DNA of 64,000 nt, from contig QCGA01000003.1 of the NCBI GenBank assembly GCA_003280095.1, positions 1-64,000 on the forward strand, in the 5' to 3' direction. Positions within the stretch are counted from its first letter, which is position 1. Every line of letters begins with the position of its first letter. Shown here in pieces: positions 39,581 through 49,467 of this stretch. Source of the DNA: Prochlorococcus sp. AG-363-O16 (GTDB lineage Bacteria; Cyanobacteriota; Cyanobacteriia; PCC-6307; Cyanobiaceae). A program made the position numbers and the translations under genes. The notes under the pieces were generated by a model, which had not been told where the DNA came from, made no database searches, and saw only the letters and a program-made list of their open reading frames with translations.

Positions 39581-40969
39581 ATGCAATCTCGTGTTATGGA
39601 TCTGACTCCGTTGTTGTCAGTACTAAGTACTCATGATGTAGAGGTGGCTGAGACTCTAATAGGAGTGATCAACTTTCTGTTGATTTTCTTGGCAGCAAGG
39701 ACTTTGGCTGAGGTCTTGGTAAGACTGCATTTGCCCACGATTGTTGGAGAATTACTTGCTGGAGTAATTATTGGTGCTTCAGGGTTCCATTTGCTGATGC
39801 CCCCTAGCACTAGTGCACAGTTAAATGAAGGTTTTATAAGTCTCATTAGTTCATTGGCGTCTGTACCTCCTGAGGCAGTTCCTGATCTGTATTTCGAGAC
39901 ATTCCCTTCTTTGCAAGCAGTAGCAACCCTCGGTTTGTATGCACTCTTATTTCTTACGGGATTGGAGAGTGAACTTGAAGAACTTGTAGCTGTTGGTGTT
40001 CAGGCCTTCACTGTTGCGATGGCTGGGGTCATTTTGCCGTTTGCCTTGGGGACCTTTGGTTTGATGTTTATTTTTCAAGTGGATTTGATTCCAGCTATTT
40101 TCGCAGGGGCTTCAATGACGGCAACGAGCATTGGCATTACAGCAAGTGTATTTGGAGAATTAGGTTATCTAAAAACTCGAGAAGGTCAGATTGTTATTGG
40201 TGCAGCTGTTCTTGATGACATCCTTGGGATTGTAATTCTGGCTGTTGTCGTAGCTCTTGCAACCGGAGGTTCTTTGGAGATTGCTCCCATAGTTAAGTTG
40301 GTTTTGGCTGCAGTTGTGTTTGTTGTTGCTGCTATTGCACTTAGTAGGACTGCTGCACCAGCATTTGATTGGTTATTAGACAGGCTGAAGGCACCTGGGG
40401 CAGTTGTTGTTGCTTCTTTTGTGATTTTAGTCTTGAGTTGTTTTGTTGCTACTGCCATTGGTTTAGAAGCTGCATTAGGAGCATTTGCTGCAGGTTTGAT
40501 TTTGAGTAGCTCCAAAAACAACCATGCTATTCAGCAATCTGTATTGCCTTTGGTTTCCCTGTTCGCAACAATCTTTTTCGTTTTAGTTGGCGCTGGTATG
40601 GATCTTTCAGTTATCAATCCATTGGATCCTGCTAGTCGAACCGCATTGGTTGTCGCTGGTTTCCTTTTGGTTGTTGCGATCATTGGCAAAATTGCCGCTG
40701 GTTGGTCTTTCATAATTGACAAGCCAACTAATCGTTTAGTTGTTGGCCTGGGCATGATGCCTAGAGGAGAAGTTGGTCTGATCTTCTTAGGTTTAGGAAC
40801 AAGTGCAGGATTATTAACACCTTCGTTAGAAGCAGCAATTCTATTAATGGTTATTGGTACTACCTTTCTTGCGCCTGTTTTACTTCGATTGGTTTTAAGA
40901 GACAAAACCCCTGGAGGAGGGAATGAGATCCCAGATGATGTTGCAGCCAACCCAGTAGGTTTGCTTTAG
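39581..40969 (+). CDS. Cation/proton antiporter (CPA2, KefB/NapA-like)
   Basis: This ~462-residue integral membrane protein has about 12 hydrophobic segments. CPA2 motifs include LPTIVGELLAGVIIGASGFHLL, LFLTGLESELEELV, GASMTATSIGITASVFGELG and the ion-binding acidic pair in AAVLDDILGIVILAVV. Near the C-terminus are MMPRGEVGLIFLGLG and a short polar tail, without a TrkA-N domain. Members exchange Na+ or K+ for H+. ATG 39581 or 39596 could be the start. Confidence 0.88.
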   Translation: MQSRVMDLTPLLSVLSTHDVEVAETLIGVINFLLIFLAARTLAEVLVRLHLPTIVGELLAGVIIGASGFHLLMPPSTSAQLNEGFISLISSLASVPPEAVPDLYFETFPSLQAVATLGLYALLFLTGLESELEELVAVGVQAFTVAMAGVILPFALGTFGLMFIFQVDLIPAIFAGASMTATSIGITASVFGELGYLKTREGQIVIGAAVLDDILGIVILAVVVALATGGSLEIAPIVKLVLAAVVFVVAAIALSRTAAPAFDWLLDRLKAPGAVVVASFVILVLSCFVATAIGLEAALGAFAAGLILSSSKNNHAIQQSVLPLVSLFATIFFVLVGAGMDLSVINPLDPASRTALVVAGFLLVVAIIGKIAAGWSFIIDKPTNRLVVGLGMMPRGEVGLIFLGLGTSAGLLTPSLEAAILLMVIGTTFLAPVLLRLVLRDKTPGGGNEIPDDVAANPVGLL

Positions 40970-41074
40970 AAAACATTCTTCTCTGAGTAAGGCTCATGAA
41001 TCATGTTTGAAATTTCTTCGCAAAGTTTTCAATAACTTCCTAAGATCGCTAATCCAGTTTTTCTCGCCGGTGAA

Positions 41075-41983
41075 ATGTCAGCGCCTGTTGCTGTTTCCAA
41101 TACCCCATGGAGCTATAGAGGTCATTCGGTTCACTGCCTGAGAAGTGAACCGAATACTGATGAACAGGGGGGAAGTGGTATCAACGGTCCGGCACTTTTA
41201 TTGGTGCATGGTTTTGGTGCTTCAACTGATCATTGGCGTCACAATATTCCTGTGCTATCTCAGCAGTATGAGGTACATGCATTAGATCTACTTGGTTTTG
41301 GCAAAAGTGCTAAGCCTTCTGAGTTGGCTTATGGAGGAGCTCTTTGGAGGGACCAAGTCGTAGCTTATGTAAAGGAGCGTATACAGCGTCCTACGGTATT
41401 AGTTGGCAACTCTTTAGGAGGATATGCGGCACTAGCTGCTGGTTCAAATCTTGGGGAGGCTGCTGCTGGTGTGGTTTTATTAAATGCAGCAGGATATTTC
41501 AGTGATGAGAAGCGTTCTAAAAAAAGTTTTCTTAGCAAGATAAGTCAATTTGTTGGAGGTGGCCTACTTAAGGACCCTCTTGTTCAGCGATTGATTTTTG
41601 AAAACCTTCGCCAACCAGCAACTATTCGACGCACACTCAATCAGGTTTATATCGATACGAGAAATGTTGATGATGAATTGGTTGAAGCTATTCGGAAACC
41701 ATCTTTAGATCCAGGAGCTTTTAAGGTCTTTCGAAGTGTTTTTGATACAAGAGGGCCACAGGGTCAGCCTCTTGATGAATTGTTCTCTCAGTTAAAGGCG
41801 CCACTTTTGTTACTTTGGGGGCAGAAAGATCCTTGGATGAATGCAGAAGGGAAGCGGGCTAGCTTTTTGCGGCATGCACCCGTCGCTACTCAAGAGGTGA
41901 TTTTGGATGCCGGTCATTGCCCACATGATGAAGTTCCAGATCAAGTGAATGCAGCTTTATTAGATTGGTTAAAGAGTGATTAA
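41075..41983 (+). CDS. Alpha/beta-fold hydrolase (possible chlorophyll dephytylase relative)
   Basis: The protein has 302 residues. The HG oxyanion motif LLVHGFGASTDHWRHN and DLLGFGKSAKP are near the N-terminus. The nucleophile Ser is in VGNSLGGYAALAAG, the Asp region is LLWGQKDPW, and the catalytic His is in DAGHCPHDE. It is paralogous to the product of 3377-4291 and closer to the plant/cyanobacterial family that includes chlorophyll dephytylase, though the substrate cannot be determined here. ATG 41075 follows a 105-bp gap after the antiporter. Confidence 0.85.
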   Translation: MSAPVAVSNTPWSYRGHSVHCLRSEPNTDEQGGSGINGPALLLVHGFGASTDHWRHNIPVLSQQYEVHALDLLGFGKSAKPSELAYGGALWRDQVVAYVKERIQRPTVLVGNSLGGYAALAAGSNLGEAAAGVVLLNAAGYFSDEKRSKKSFLSKISQFVGGGLLKDPLVQRLIFENLRQPATIRRTLNQVYIDTRNVDDELVEAIRKPSLDPGAFKVFRSVFDTRGPQGQPLDELFSQLKAPLLLLWGQKDPWMNAEGKRASFLRHAPVATQEVILDAGHCPHDEVPDQVNAALLDWLKSD

Positions 41984-42019
41984 TTTCTTTTGAATGGTTG
42001 GTAGCGTTCTTTTAGAGCA

Positions 42020-42868
42020 GTGAGCTTGATTCAACACGACGACCCATATTCATCTCTTGAGTATGTACATCCAAATAGTGGTGATTCTTTGAGAATAGTT
42101 CCAGAGCGAGGAGGCTTGCTTACAGGATGGTGTTGTGGTGGGGAAGAAATACTTTATTTTGATCAAAAACGTTTTGCTGATACCTCGAAAAGTATTCGAG
42201 GTGGTATGCCGATACTGTTCCCAATATGTGGTGACTTGCCAGGTGATGTCTTACGTATTAGACAGGAAGAGTTTGTTCTAAAACAACATGGATTCGCAAG
42301 GGATTTGTCTTGGAAGTCGACACTTTTAGATGATGATAGTGGTGTTAAGTTAACCCTTTCTGATACCTATATAAGTAGAAAAATGTATCCTTTCTTGTTC
42401 AAGGTAGTGATAGTTTTGCGCCCATTAAAAAATTCCCTAGTTATAAGTATTCGGATTCAGAATTCTGGAACGGACCCAATGCCTTTTAGTTTTGGAATTC
42501 ACCCTTACTTTGTAATTAATGATTTAGATTCTGTAAGGATTGAAGGGCTTGCTCAAACATGCTTCTCTCATATTGATAAGGCTGAAACTCAAACCAATCT
42601 TCAGCTTGCAAGGCTTTCTAAAGGTGTTGATTTTATTACTACTCCAATAGATAAAGTGAGATTAGTTGACATGCAGTCTGGCCGGAAGGTGACTATGCAA
42701 GCAAAAGCTCCAATGGACATGGTAGTTGTTTGGACAGATCCCCCGCGAAATATGGTTTGTTTAGAACCTTGGACAGCTCCAAGAGAAGCTTTGGTGAGTG
42801 GTAACAGGAGAATAGTGTTGGAGCCTGGATGTGTTCAAGATCTTGAATGTAGATATTTAATCGACTAG
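42020..42868 (+). CDS. Aldose 1-epimerase / glucose-6-phosphate 1-epimerase-like protein
   Basis: This 282-residue protein has the galactose mutarotase-like beta-sandwich signature: VPERGGLLTGWCCGGEEILYFD, RGGMPILFPICGD, LKQHGFARDLSW with catalytic-type His, FSFGIHPYFVIN with the second His, and VCLEPWTAPREAL with Glu. It interconverts sugar anomers; the exact sugar or sugar phosphate is unknown. The start is GTG 42020 (MSLIQHDD). It converges on glcE, overlapping its end by 4 bp. Confidence 0.85.
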   Translation: MSLIQHDDPYSSLEYVHPNSGDSLRIVPERGGLLTGWCCGGEEILYFDQKRFADTSKSIRGGMPILFPICGDLPGDVLRIRQEEFVLKQHGFARDLSWKSTLLDDDSGVKLTLSDTYISRKMYPFLFKVVIVLRPLKNSLVISIRIQNSGTDPMPFSFGIHPYFVINDLDSVRIEGLAQTCFSHIDKAETQTNLQLARLSKGVDFITTPIDKVRLVDMQSGRKVTMQAKAPMDMVVVWTDPPRNMVCLEPWTAPREALVSGNRRIVLEPGCVQDLECRYLID

Positions 42869-44088
42869 GATTTTACACCCGGAAGTCTTCCTTTTGATAG
42901 CTGATTCTTTGGATCAAATTGTAGTTTTATGGATTTAATCAAATCTCTCGATTTTGCATCTTGCCATGAATACAATCGGGGATTGCATCCATCTGGTTGC
43001 GTTAATATGGTTATTTGGCCTCCAAGTTCTTGAGCTATATCGCGTAGTTTTTTTATTGCTTCAGGGTTGCTAAAATTAATTTTTTCAGAATATACTTGCC
43101 AACCATCACCAACTCCTATTATGGCAGGTATTCGCCATTTCCACCCGACCAGTTCGTTCATAATTTGACTATTTATGAAAGCATAAATTTGTGATGGTGG
43201 GATAGCAAGACGAACTAACCATGTTAGACTCTCATTAGGTACTAAGTATTCTATACCTTCAATTTGTGGACTTTTCCAGGAGTCTCTTTTTGTGTGTAAC
43301 TGATTTTCTTTGCTTAAATTTTCAATAATAATAAGTTGACTTTCTATGGCCTCATTATTCACACTCGCTAGGCCAATTTGAAGACCCCAATTTTCAGGAT
43401 TAATATCTACCCAATCGAAGAATTCTGGCGTGATATTTTTTCTTCCTAGAGCAATTCGACAATTTTCTAATTTGTCCAGTTCTCCTGTTAGTAGAATACT
43501 ACTCCGGTGTTTTTTAATAGGTTGAGTACGGAGTGTGAGTTCTGTAATTAATGCAAGGCTGCCCCAGCTACCACACAGAAGGCGCATTAGGTCATAACCG
43601 GCTACATTTTTGACTACTTTCCCACCTGCATTGGCTGGAGTGCCATCTGTGCGAAGGATCTCAATTCCAATAATTTGATCTCTAATGTTCATATGACGGT
43701 GGCGCAAACTACCCGATAACCCTCTGGCGACTAATCCACCAATGCTTCCACTACTTGGTGGATTAGTTAGGGGATCACTGCCCCAAGGCCAGTCGATAGG
43801 AATCCATTGTTGATGCTTCGCAAGCGCATTTTGTATTTCCGCAAGGCTGGCTCCTGCTTCGACAGTAATAGTTAGATCTTCTTTGCAATGCTCAATTATG
43901 CGGTTTAGGTTTTTTACACTGACTTGTTTGCAAGGTTTTTCTATGGGTGGCCCCCAATGAAGGCGGGAACCTAAACCAGAGGGGAACCATGCTTTCTCTC
44001 GTATATATAAGTCTGAGAGCAATTCCTTTATATCGCTTTTGCTGCTAGGAGAAATTATTGTGGTTGTTTTTTCAGAGGAAGTTGTCAC
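42865..44088 (-). CDS. glcE: Glycolate dehydrogenase FAD-binding subunit GlcE-like
   Basis: This 407-residue FAD-linked oxidase (PCMH/VAO fold) has TITVEAGASLAEIQNALAKHQQW for dinucleotide binding. PPSSGSIGGLVARGLSGSLRH and GGKVVKNVAGYDLMRLLCGSWGSL are the FAD-contact loops typical of GlcE. The C-terminal part ends with FDPKNQLSKGRLPG. GlcE works with GlcD and GlcF to oxidise glycolate to glyoxylate in photorespiration. The partner glcF is on the same strand at 45423-46802, but a kinase gene on the other strand separates them. glcD is not in the window. Confidence 0.88.
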   Translation of the reverse strand: MTTSSEKTTTIISPSSKSDIKELLSDLYIREKAWFPSGLGSRLHWGPPIEKPCKQVSVKNLNRIIEHCKEDLTITVEAGASLAEIQNALAKHQQWIPIDWPWGSDPLTNPPSSGSIGGLVARGLSGSLRHRHMNIRDQIIGIEILRTDGTPANAGGKVVKNVAGYDLMRLLCGSWGSLALITELTLRTQPIKKHRSSILLTGELDKLENCRIALGRKNITPEFFDWVDINPENWGLQIGLASVNNEAIESQLIIIENLSKENQLHTKRDSWKSPQIEGIEYLVPNESLTWLVRLAIPPSQIYAFINSQIMNELVGWKWRIPAIIGVGDGWQVYSEKINFSNPEAIKKLRDIAQELGGQITILTQPDGCNPRLYSWQDAKSRDLIKSIKLQFDPKNQLSKGRLPGVKS

Positions 44089-44102
44089 AGCACGATGTTG
44101 TT

Positions 44103-45467
44103 ATGAAGATTGTGGTATTTGATGACGACCCAACTGGTTCTCAGACAGTACATGGTTGTCACTTGCTTTTTTCGTGGGACGTGGATTTGCTTTGTAAGGG
44201 TCTCCGCAATCCCTCACCACTTTTATTTATTCTGACCAATACCAGGTCGATGTCACCTGAGGCGGCATTGCTCAGAAATTCAGAAATTTGTCAAAATCTA
44301 TGCGAAGCCTTGCAAAGGGAGGGTTTGGATTTTCACGAAGTTGTCGTGGTTAGTCGAGGTGATTCAACGTTGCGTGGACATGGTGTATTAGAGCCAAAGG
44401 TCATTGAAGAGGAATTGGGACCTTTTGCCGCAACTTTGCATGTTCCAGCCTTTTTGGAAGGTGGACGTTCAACGATAAATGGTATCCATTGTCTGAATGG
44501 AATTCCGGTTCATGAGACAGCTTTTGCTAAGGATTGTCTTTTTGGGTTTTCTACTAGCAACCTTGCTGAGTGGCTGGAAGAGAAAAGTCTGGGGTCAATA
44601 AAACAAACGGATGTTCTACGGATTACTTGTAAGCAATTAGATGAAGCAGCCTCTACTGAATTGGGTAGGAGAAATTTAGTAGATTTTTTAAGAAATTTGG
44701 ATAGGAATCAATCAGTTGTTGTTGATGCAGAAACCTCAAAGCAACTCTCATGTTTAGGTGATGCCATTCGATCTCTATTGGAAGACAAACGTTTTTTATT
44801 TCGTTCTGCAGCCAGCTTTATTAACGCTCTCTCAGAGGTTGATTCGAAAATATTGGAATTGGATTCACTTCAGCATTTTCGAAGGAAAAATGAGTTAGGA
44901 ATTTCATTGCCAGGTATGGTGATGGTCGGATCTCATGTTCCACTTGCAGATATTCAGTTAGATGAACTACTTGCTGTAGATCAATGTGATGGTTTAGAGC
45001 TGCCAGTTGGTGAACTAAGGAGATTATTTGATGGTTCATCTGAGAATTTTTTATTGTCTGAATTAGAGAAATTATGGGTGAATCAACTCCTTCAATTAAT
45101 CCAAGGAGGAAAGACACCTGTTCTATATACAAGCCGTGAAGACATTCATTTTGATTTGCCAGAAATGCAACGAGAATTTGAGCAATCTCTTGCTCTCTTA
45201 ATGTCTAGATTAGTTACTAGTATTTCTCCAAAGCTTGGTTATCTCATTACTAAGGGTGGTTTAACTACACAGACTTTTTTGGTTCATGGATTACAGCTTA
45301 AGGAGGTTTATCTTGAAGGGCAATTGTTGCCAGGCCTATCTTTAGTTCGACCAACTTTTAATGATGAATTAGGCACTTTGCCGATAATTACTTTCCCAGG
45401 CAATTTGGGGGAGAAAGACACATTATTGAGGTCTTGGTGTTTGATGGAGTCCTGCAGATATTGCTAA
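44103..45467 (+). CDS. Four-carbon acid sugar kinase family protein (DUF1537)
   Basis: From ATG 44103 this has 454 residues, beginning MKIVVFDDDPTGSQTVHGC, the DDxTG hallmark of the OtnK/DtnK kinases. VVVSRGDSTLRGHG binds the sugar acid. The C-terminal domain has TKGGLTTQTFLVHGLQL, LPGLSLVRPTF and PIITFPGNLGEKDTLL, matching the nucleotide-binding domain. Known members phosphorylate D-threonate, D-erythronate or related acids. The ATG is only 14 bp from divergent glcE, and the 3' end overlaps glcF by 45 bp. The usual PdxA2-type dehydrogenase partner is not in the window. Confidence 0.88.
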   Translation: MKIVVFDDDPTGSQTVHGCHLLFSWDVDLLCKGLRNPSPLLFILTNTRSMSPEAALLRNSEICQNLCEALQREGLDFHEVVVVSRGDSTLRGHGVLEPKVIEEELGPFAATLHVPAFLEGGRSTINGIHCLNGIPVHETAFAKDCLFGFSTSNLAEWLEEKSLGSIKQTDVLRITCKQLDEAASTELGRRNLVDFLRNLDRNQSVVVDAETSKQLSCLGDAIRSLLEDKRFLFRSAASFINALSEVDSKILELDSLQHFRRKNELGISLPGMVMVGSHVPLADIQLDELLAVDQCDGLELPVGELRRLFDGSSENFLLSELEKLWVNQLLQLIQGGKTPVLYTSREDIHFDLPEMQREFEQSLALLMSRLVTSISPKLGYLITKGGLTTQTFLVHGLQLKEVYLEGQLLPGLSLVRPTFNDELGTLPIITFPGNLGEKDTLLRSWCLMESCRYC

Positions 45468-46802
45468 CAATTGCATTGGATGAAGTACCGAAAGTGAATC
45501 TTTCAGATGATTTCGAAGTTGGAGTGTACATCCAATGTTCGCACTTGCAACTATCTTTCCTCCCGTATTGACTAGTTCGTTTGCTTTCATTTTACCTAGT
45601 TGATTTGCTTCTTTTGGTTGTATAAGGTTGTAAATACCTGCACTACCGCAACATAATCCTGGTTCTAATACCTCACGTATTTCTAATGAAGGAATTGATT
45701 GTAAAAGTTGACGCGGTTCTTTGAAGATCCCTTGTCCATGGACCATATGGCAAGCATCATGATAGGCCAAGGTCAATGGTGATTCACTGTCGGAAGATTG
45801 TCCATTTGGATGATTTAGAGGTGTCAATTTATTTAGGAAGGTTTCACTTAGTCCTTTGAGGTAAAGGTATTCGTGAACATCAAATACTGGTACTTTGAAA
45901 TTATCTTTTGTTTTTAGTAGATGCTTATAAGCTTTCAAAGTATGACCACATCCTGATGCGGCAACTAATATTGCCTCTAGTGGTTCTGTTCCTCCTGGTT
46001 TGTCGGGACCAATTATGCCCTCAAAGCTTTTTACTAACGCTTGAGCTAATTGTTGAGTGTGTTTAATGTGCCCTTGATGATGAGTTACAGCACCACAACA
46101 CCCCTGCTCTTTTGGTATGACTACTTCGAAACCATTTGCTTGAAGAACTTTGACGGTGGCTTGATTGACATTCGGATCAAAGCATCTTTGGACACATCCA
46201 AGTACAAGACCTACTTTTCCACGTTTAATCCCTGTGGCCACATTAAGTATTTGGAAGTCATCTTGAAAATTCTTTTTGTCTAGTTCAGGAAGCAAGGATT
46301 CCATCGCTTCTAGTTGAGGCCCTAATAGAGCAGTGATTCTTAGTCTTCTCAGACGATGCTGAAACCAGCTCCCTGAGTAGCCTCTCATTGTTTGTAAAAC
46401 TGCTCTAAGGCGATTTGGATAGGGAAGTAGGAATAGAAGTAATTGACGAAATAAGTTTTGACACTTTGGACGCAGTTCTCTTGAATTGAGTAATGGACGG
46501 GTATTTTCGAGAAGTTCGTCGTAGCGCACCCCTGAAGGACATGCACTTACGCAGGCGAAGCAGCCAAGACAGGTGTCGAAGTGACTTGTTAGTGTTGGGT
46601 CTAATTTCAACTCTCCTTTAGAGAGTGCTTTTAGTATGTGGATTCGACCTCGGGGAGAATCCATTTCAGTTCCTAAGACCCTATAACTTGCACAACTTGG
46701 GAGGCAAAAACCGCAGTGAACACAAGGATCAGCAGCTTTTGTGGAAGCCGGGTTCAGAGGTGATGTGTATTGATTTGAATCAGTTCCAAGTTGATTTGGC
46801 AT
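45423..46802 (-). CDS. glcF: Glycolate dehydrogenase iron-sulfur subunit GlcF
   Basis: The protein has 459 residues. Two [4Fe-4S] motifs are present: CVHCGFCLPSCASY near residue 27 and CLGCFACVSACPSGV near 80. Two cysteine-rich CCG domains follow, with GCVQRCFDP, EQGCCGAVTHHQG, YHDACHMVHGQG and LCCGSAGIYN. It transfers electrons from glycolate oxidation toward the quinone pool. It lies on the same strand as glcE but separated from it by the DUF1537 kinase gene, which overlaps its 3' end. Confidence 0.93.
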   Translation of the reverse strand: MPNQLGTDSNQYTSPLNPASTKAADPCVHCGFCLPSCASYRVLGTEMDSPRGRIHILKALSKGELKLDPTLTSHFDTCLGCFACVSACPSGVRYDELLENTRPLLNSRELRPKCQNLFRQLLLFLLPYPNRLRAVLQTMRGYSGSWFQHRLRRLRITALLGPQLEAMESLLPELDKKNFQDDFQILNVATGIKRGKVGLVLGCVQRCFDPNVNQATVKVLQANGFEVVIPKEQGCCGAVTHHQGHIKHTQQLAQALVKSFEGIIGPDKPGGTEPLEAILVAASGCGHTLKAYKHLLKTKDNFKVPVFDVHEYLYLKGLSETFLNKLTPLNHPNGQSSDSESPLTLAYHDACHMVHGQGIFKEPRQLLQSIPSLEIREVLEPGLCCGSAGIYNLIQPKEANQLGKMKANELVNTGGKIVASANIGCTLQLRNHLKDSLSVLHPMQLLAISAGLHQTPRPQ

Positions 46803-46930
46803 AAAAGGCGATATTTCCCTAAAAGGTTTAATGAATAGTCGATAGAAAAAGTTCGGTGAAGGACTTAAGTCGATATTTCCAGTGATAAGTATATTCTTTT
46901 TGATGTAAATAATCTGCGCTTTGTAATTGG

Positions 46931-48355
46931 TTAAAATCTGTCTATTATTGCTTGCGCGAATCCACTACAACTCAACGGCTCTACTGCTGGTTCCATTAAT
47001 CTTGCAAGGTCATAAGTCACCTTTTGTTCTGCAATGGCTCTACTAATGCCATTGGTTATTAGATCAGCTGCTTCTTTCCATCCTAAAAATTCCAGCATCA
47101 TTACTCCACTAAGTATTACTGAACCAGGATTGATTTTATCTAAACCGGCGTGTTTCGGCGCTGTCCCATGTGTGGCCTCGAAGATCGCAGCATTGTCACC
47201 AATATTTGCACCAGGTGCCATCCCAAGGCCACCTACGATTGCAGCAGCAGCATCAGAAATGTAGTCTCCATTTAGATTGAGCGTTGCAAGAATTGAATAT
47301 TCTTGTGGACGAGTTTGAATTTGTTGGAAAATACTATCTGCAATTCTGTCGTCAATCAAAACCATATTTTTCCAATTATTATTTCCATGAGTTGAGCCGA
47401 TTTTATTAATGACAGCTTCTACCTCTTTATAGATTAAATTTTGTTTTTCTGGAGTAAGTGAGTCGTAGCCAGGTTCAATCATCTGGGCATTTTCTCGAAC
47501 ATCTATTTCAGGATTTTTGTTTATATTATCTAGGATCCAGCTTTCACGTTCAGTAATACATACATCTCTAAATTCAGTTGTTGCTAATTCATATCCCCAA
47601 TCTCGAAATGCTCCCTCTGTGAATTTCATGATGTTTCCTTTGTGGACAAGGGTTACGTGGCGCTTATTGTTTTTCAAGTTCAATGCGTGCCGTATTGCTT
47701 TACGTATATGTCTTTGGCTTCCTTCTTTGCTGACAGGTTTAATTCCTATACCTGAATATTCTGGTATCTGACGATCTCCTAATTTCCCGTTAGCTGGAAT
47801 GGCTTCTTTATTGAGATAGTCTCGCAGTTTCGAGCCGGTTGGATCATTCGCCTCCCATTCAATTCCCATATATATATCTTCTGTATTTTCTCTGTATACA
47901 ATCACGTCCAAATCTTGGGGACGTTTGTGGGGACTAGGCGTGCCTTTGTAATACCTGCAAGGACGAACGCAGCTATAAAGATCAAAGATTTGGCGTAAAG
48001 CGACATTGAGTGAGCGGATACCACCACCAACTGGAGTTGTTAGAGGACCTTTTATGGCAACACCAAAAGTACGGATCGCTTCAAGAGTGTCTTTTGGCAG
48101 ATATTGGTAGGTTCCATAGAGATCACATGCTTCATCGCCGGCATAAATCTTGAACCATTCAAGTTGTCTGTCCTTTCCATAAGCCTTTTTGACTGCTGAG
48201 TCGAGGACATGCTGTGTAGCTGGCCAAATATCCACGCCTGTTCCATCACCACGGATGAAGGGAATAATTGGGTTATTAGGGACAATTGGTCGCCCATTCA
48301 TAAATTGGATGACTTCTCCTTGGCTGGGGGGGGCGAGTTTTTCGAATTGAGACAT
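46931..48355 (-). CDS. icd: Isocitrate dehydrogenase (NADP)
   Basis: ATG 48355 gives 474 residues, typical of cyanobacterial Icd; the track ORF adds 10. Motifs are [36 protein letters not shown] with substrate contacts, [37 protein letters not shown], and [20 protein letters not shown] with [12 protein letters not shown]. It makes 2-oxoglutarate, the carbon skeleton for ammonium assimilation and the cyanobacterial nitrogen signal. An 8-base C run lies in the N-terminal coding region (LAPPSQ). Confidence 0.96.
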   Translation of the reverse strand: MSQFEKLAPPSQGEVIQFMNGRPIVPNNPIIPFIRGDGTGVDIWPATQHVLDSAVKKAYGKDRQLEWFKIYAGDEACDLYGTYQYLPKDTLEAIRTFGVAIKGPLTTPVGGGIRSLNVALRQIFDLYSCVRPCRYYKGTPSPHKRPQDLDVIVYRENTEDIYMGIEWEANDPTGSKLRDYLNKEAIPANGKLGDRQIPEYSGIGIKPVSKEGSQRHIRKAIRHALNLKNNKRHVTLVHKGNIMKFTEGAFRDWGYELATTEFRDVCITERESWILDNINKNPEIDVRENAQMIEPGYDSLTPEKQNLIYKEVEAVINKIGSTHGNNNWKNMVLIDDRIADSIFQQIQTRPQEYSILATLNLNGDYISDAAAAIVGGLGMAPGANIGDNAAIFEATHGTAPKHAGLDKINPGSVILSGVMMLEFLGWKEAADLITNGISRAIAEQKVTYDLARLMEPAVEPLSCSGFAQAIIDRF

Positions 48356-48492
48356 GAAATGGCTTAGAACTTTCTTATGTTCCAATTAAGCCTATGACTC
48401 AAAGGTGGGTTTTATATTTTGCATTTTCCACGTAGCGTGAAATAGGAAAAATGAATTGGTAAAAAGTTCAGTCTTTTGGAGCTGTTTAAATT

Positions 48493-49467
48493 ATGAAGTC
48501 AAAGAGTGATGCTTTTTCTGAGAATTCTCAAGTATGGGTTGTCGCAGCTTGCTTCAATGAAGAAGAAATCATAACTAGTTTCATCAAGCGTGTTTTAGCA
48601 ATTTCTGGGGTTGCCAGGTTGGTACTTGTTGATGATGGATCTAGTGATGGGACTGTACAGAACATCCGTGCTTTTCAAGATTCACTTTCAGATACAGAGG
48701 GAGGAACAAAAGTTTCGCTGTTAGAGCTCACACGTAATTTTGGTAAGGAGGCGGCAATGCTGGCTGGTCTCGATTATTCAAAGAATCAATGTGGTGCAGT
48801 TGTCTTAATCGATTCGGACCTGCAACATCCACCAGAGTTAATTGCTGAGATGTTGGATGCATGGAGTAATGGTGCAGAAATTGTGACTGCGGTCAGGAAT
48901 GACCAGGATCAAGAAACACGTTTGAAGGTTGCTACTGCTTCGTGGTTCTACAAGGTTTTTAATCAACTAGTTGATTCAATTCAGCTAGTAGAGGGTGCAG
49001 GTGATTTCCGTTTGTTAAGTGCTCCAGTCGTAGAAGCTCTGACTGAGATGCGTGAATTTAGTCGCTTTTCTAAGGGTTTGGTTCCATGGACTGGTTATCG
49101 AAGTGTTGAGTTGGTTTATAAAAGGACTTCTCGTTCCGGGGGGCGTACTTCTTGGAGCCCTTTGAAATTGTGGGGTTATGCCTTAGATGGAATTTGTTCC
49201 TTTTCAGTAATGCCTTTAAAAGTATGGAGCTTGCTTGGGCTTAGTGTTTCGGCTTTTAGTTTAATGTATGCAGTAATTATTATATTTCGCACACTTTTAA
49301 TAGGAGTAGATGTCCCTGGCTATGCATCATTAATAGTTGCTATACTGTTTTTAGGAGGCATTCAACTAATAGGCATTGGTGTCCTTGGCGATTATATCGG
49401 TCGTGTTTACGTAGATACTAAAGCAAGACCTCATTATTTTATAAGAGCTATTCACGGACCTATTTAA
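48493..49467 (+). CDS. GtrB-like family 2 glycosyltransferase with two membrane helices
   Basis: The protein has 324 residues. The GT2 domain contains VVAACFNEEEIITSFIKRV, LVDDGSSDGTVQ and AVVLIDSDLQHPPELI with the DxD-like metal site, then GAGDFRLLSAPVVEAL. Two C-terminal membrane segments follow (about 240-265 and 275-300), ending with LGDYIGRVYVDTKARPHYF, the classic tail of GtrB/YfdH/DPM1-type enzymes that load a sugar onto undecaprenyl phosphate. It converges, with an 8-bp overlap, on a GtrA-deacetylase fusion. Confidence 0.88.
   Translation: MKSKSDAFSENSQVWVVAACFNEEEIITSFIKRVLAISGVARLVLVDDGSSDGTVQNIRAFQDSLSDTEGGTKVSLLELTRNFGKEAAMLAGLDYSKNQCGAVVLIDSDLQHPPELIAEMLDAWSNGAEIVTAVRNDQDQETRLKVATASWFYKVFNQLVDSIQLVEGAGDFRLLSAPVVEALTEMREFSRFSKGLVPWTGYRSVELVYKRTSRSGGRTSWSPLKLWGYALDGICSFSVMPLKVWSLLGLSVSAFSLMYAVIIIFRTLLIGVDVPGYASLIVAILFLGGIQLIGIGVLGDYIGRVYVDTKARPHYFIRAIHGPI

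Noticed and set aside
39619-39631. AGTACTAAGTACT, similar to an SOS box
   Set aside because: It is inside the antiporter coding sequence near its N-terminus and encodes conserved-looking residues; no promoter context.
48432-48445. Possible NtcA site (GTA-N8-TAG) upstream of icd
   Set aside because: It differs from GTA-N8-TAC at one core base and no -10 element is at the expected ~22-base spacing.
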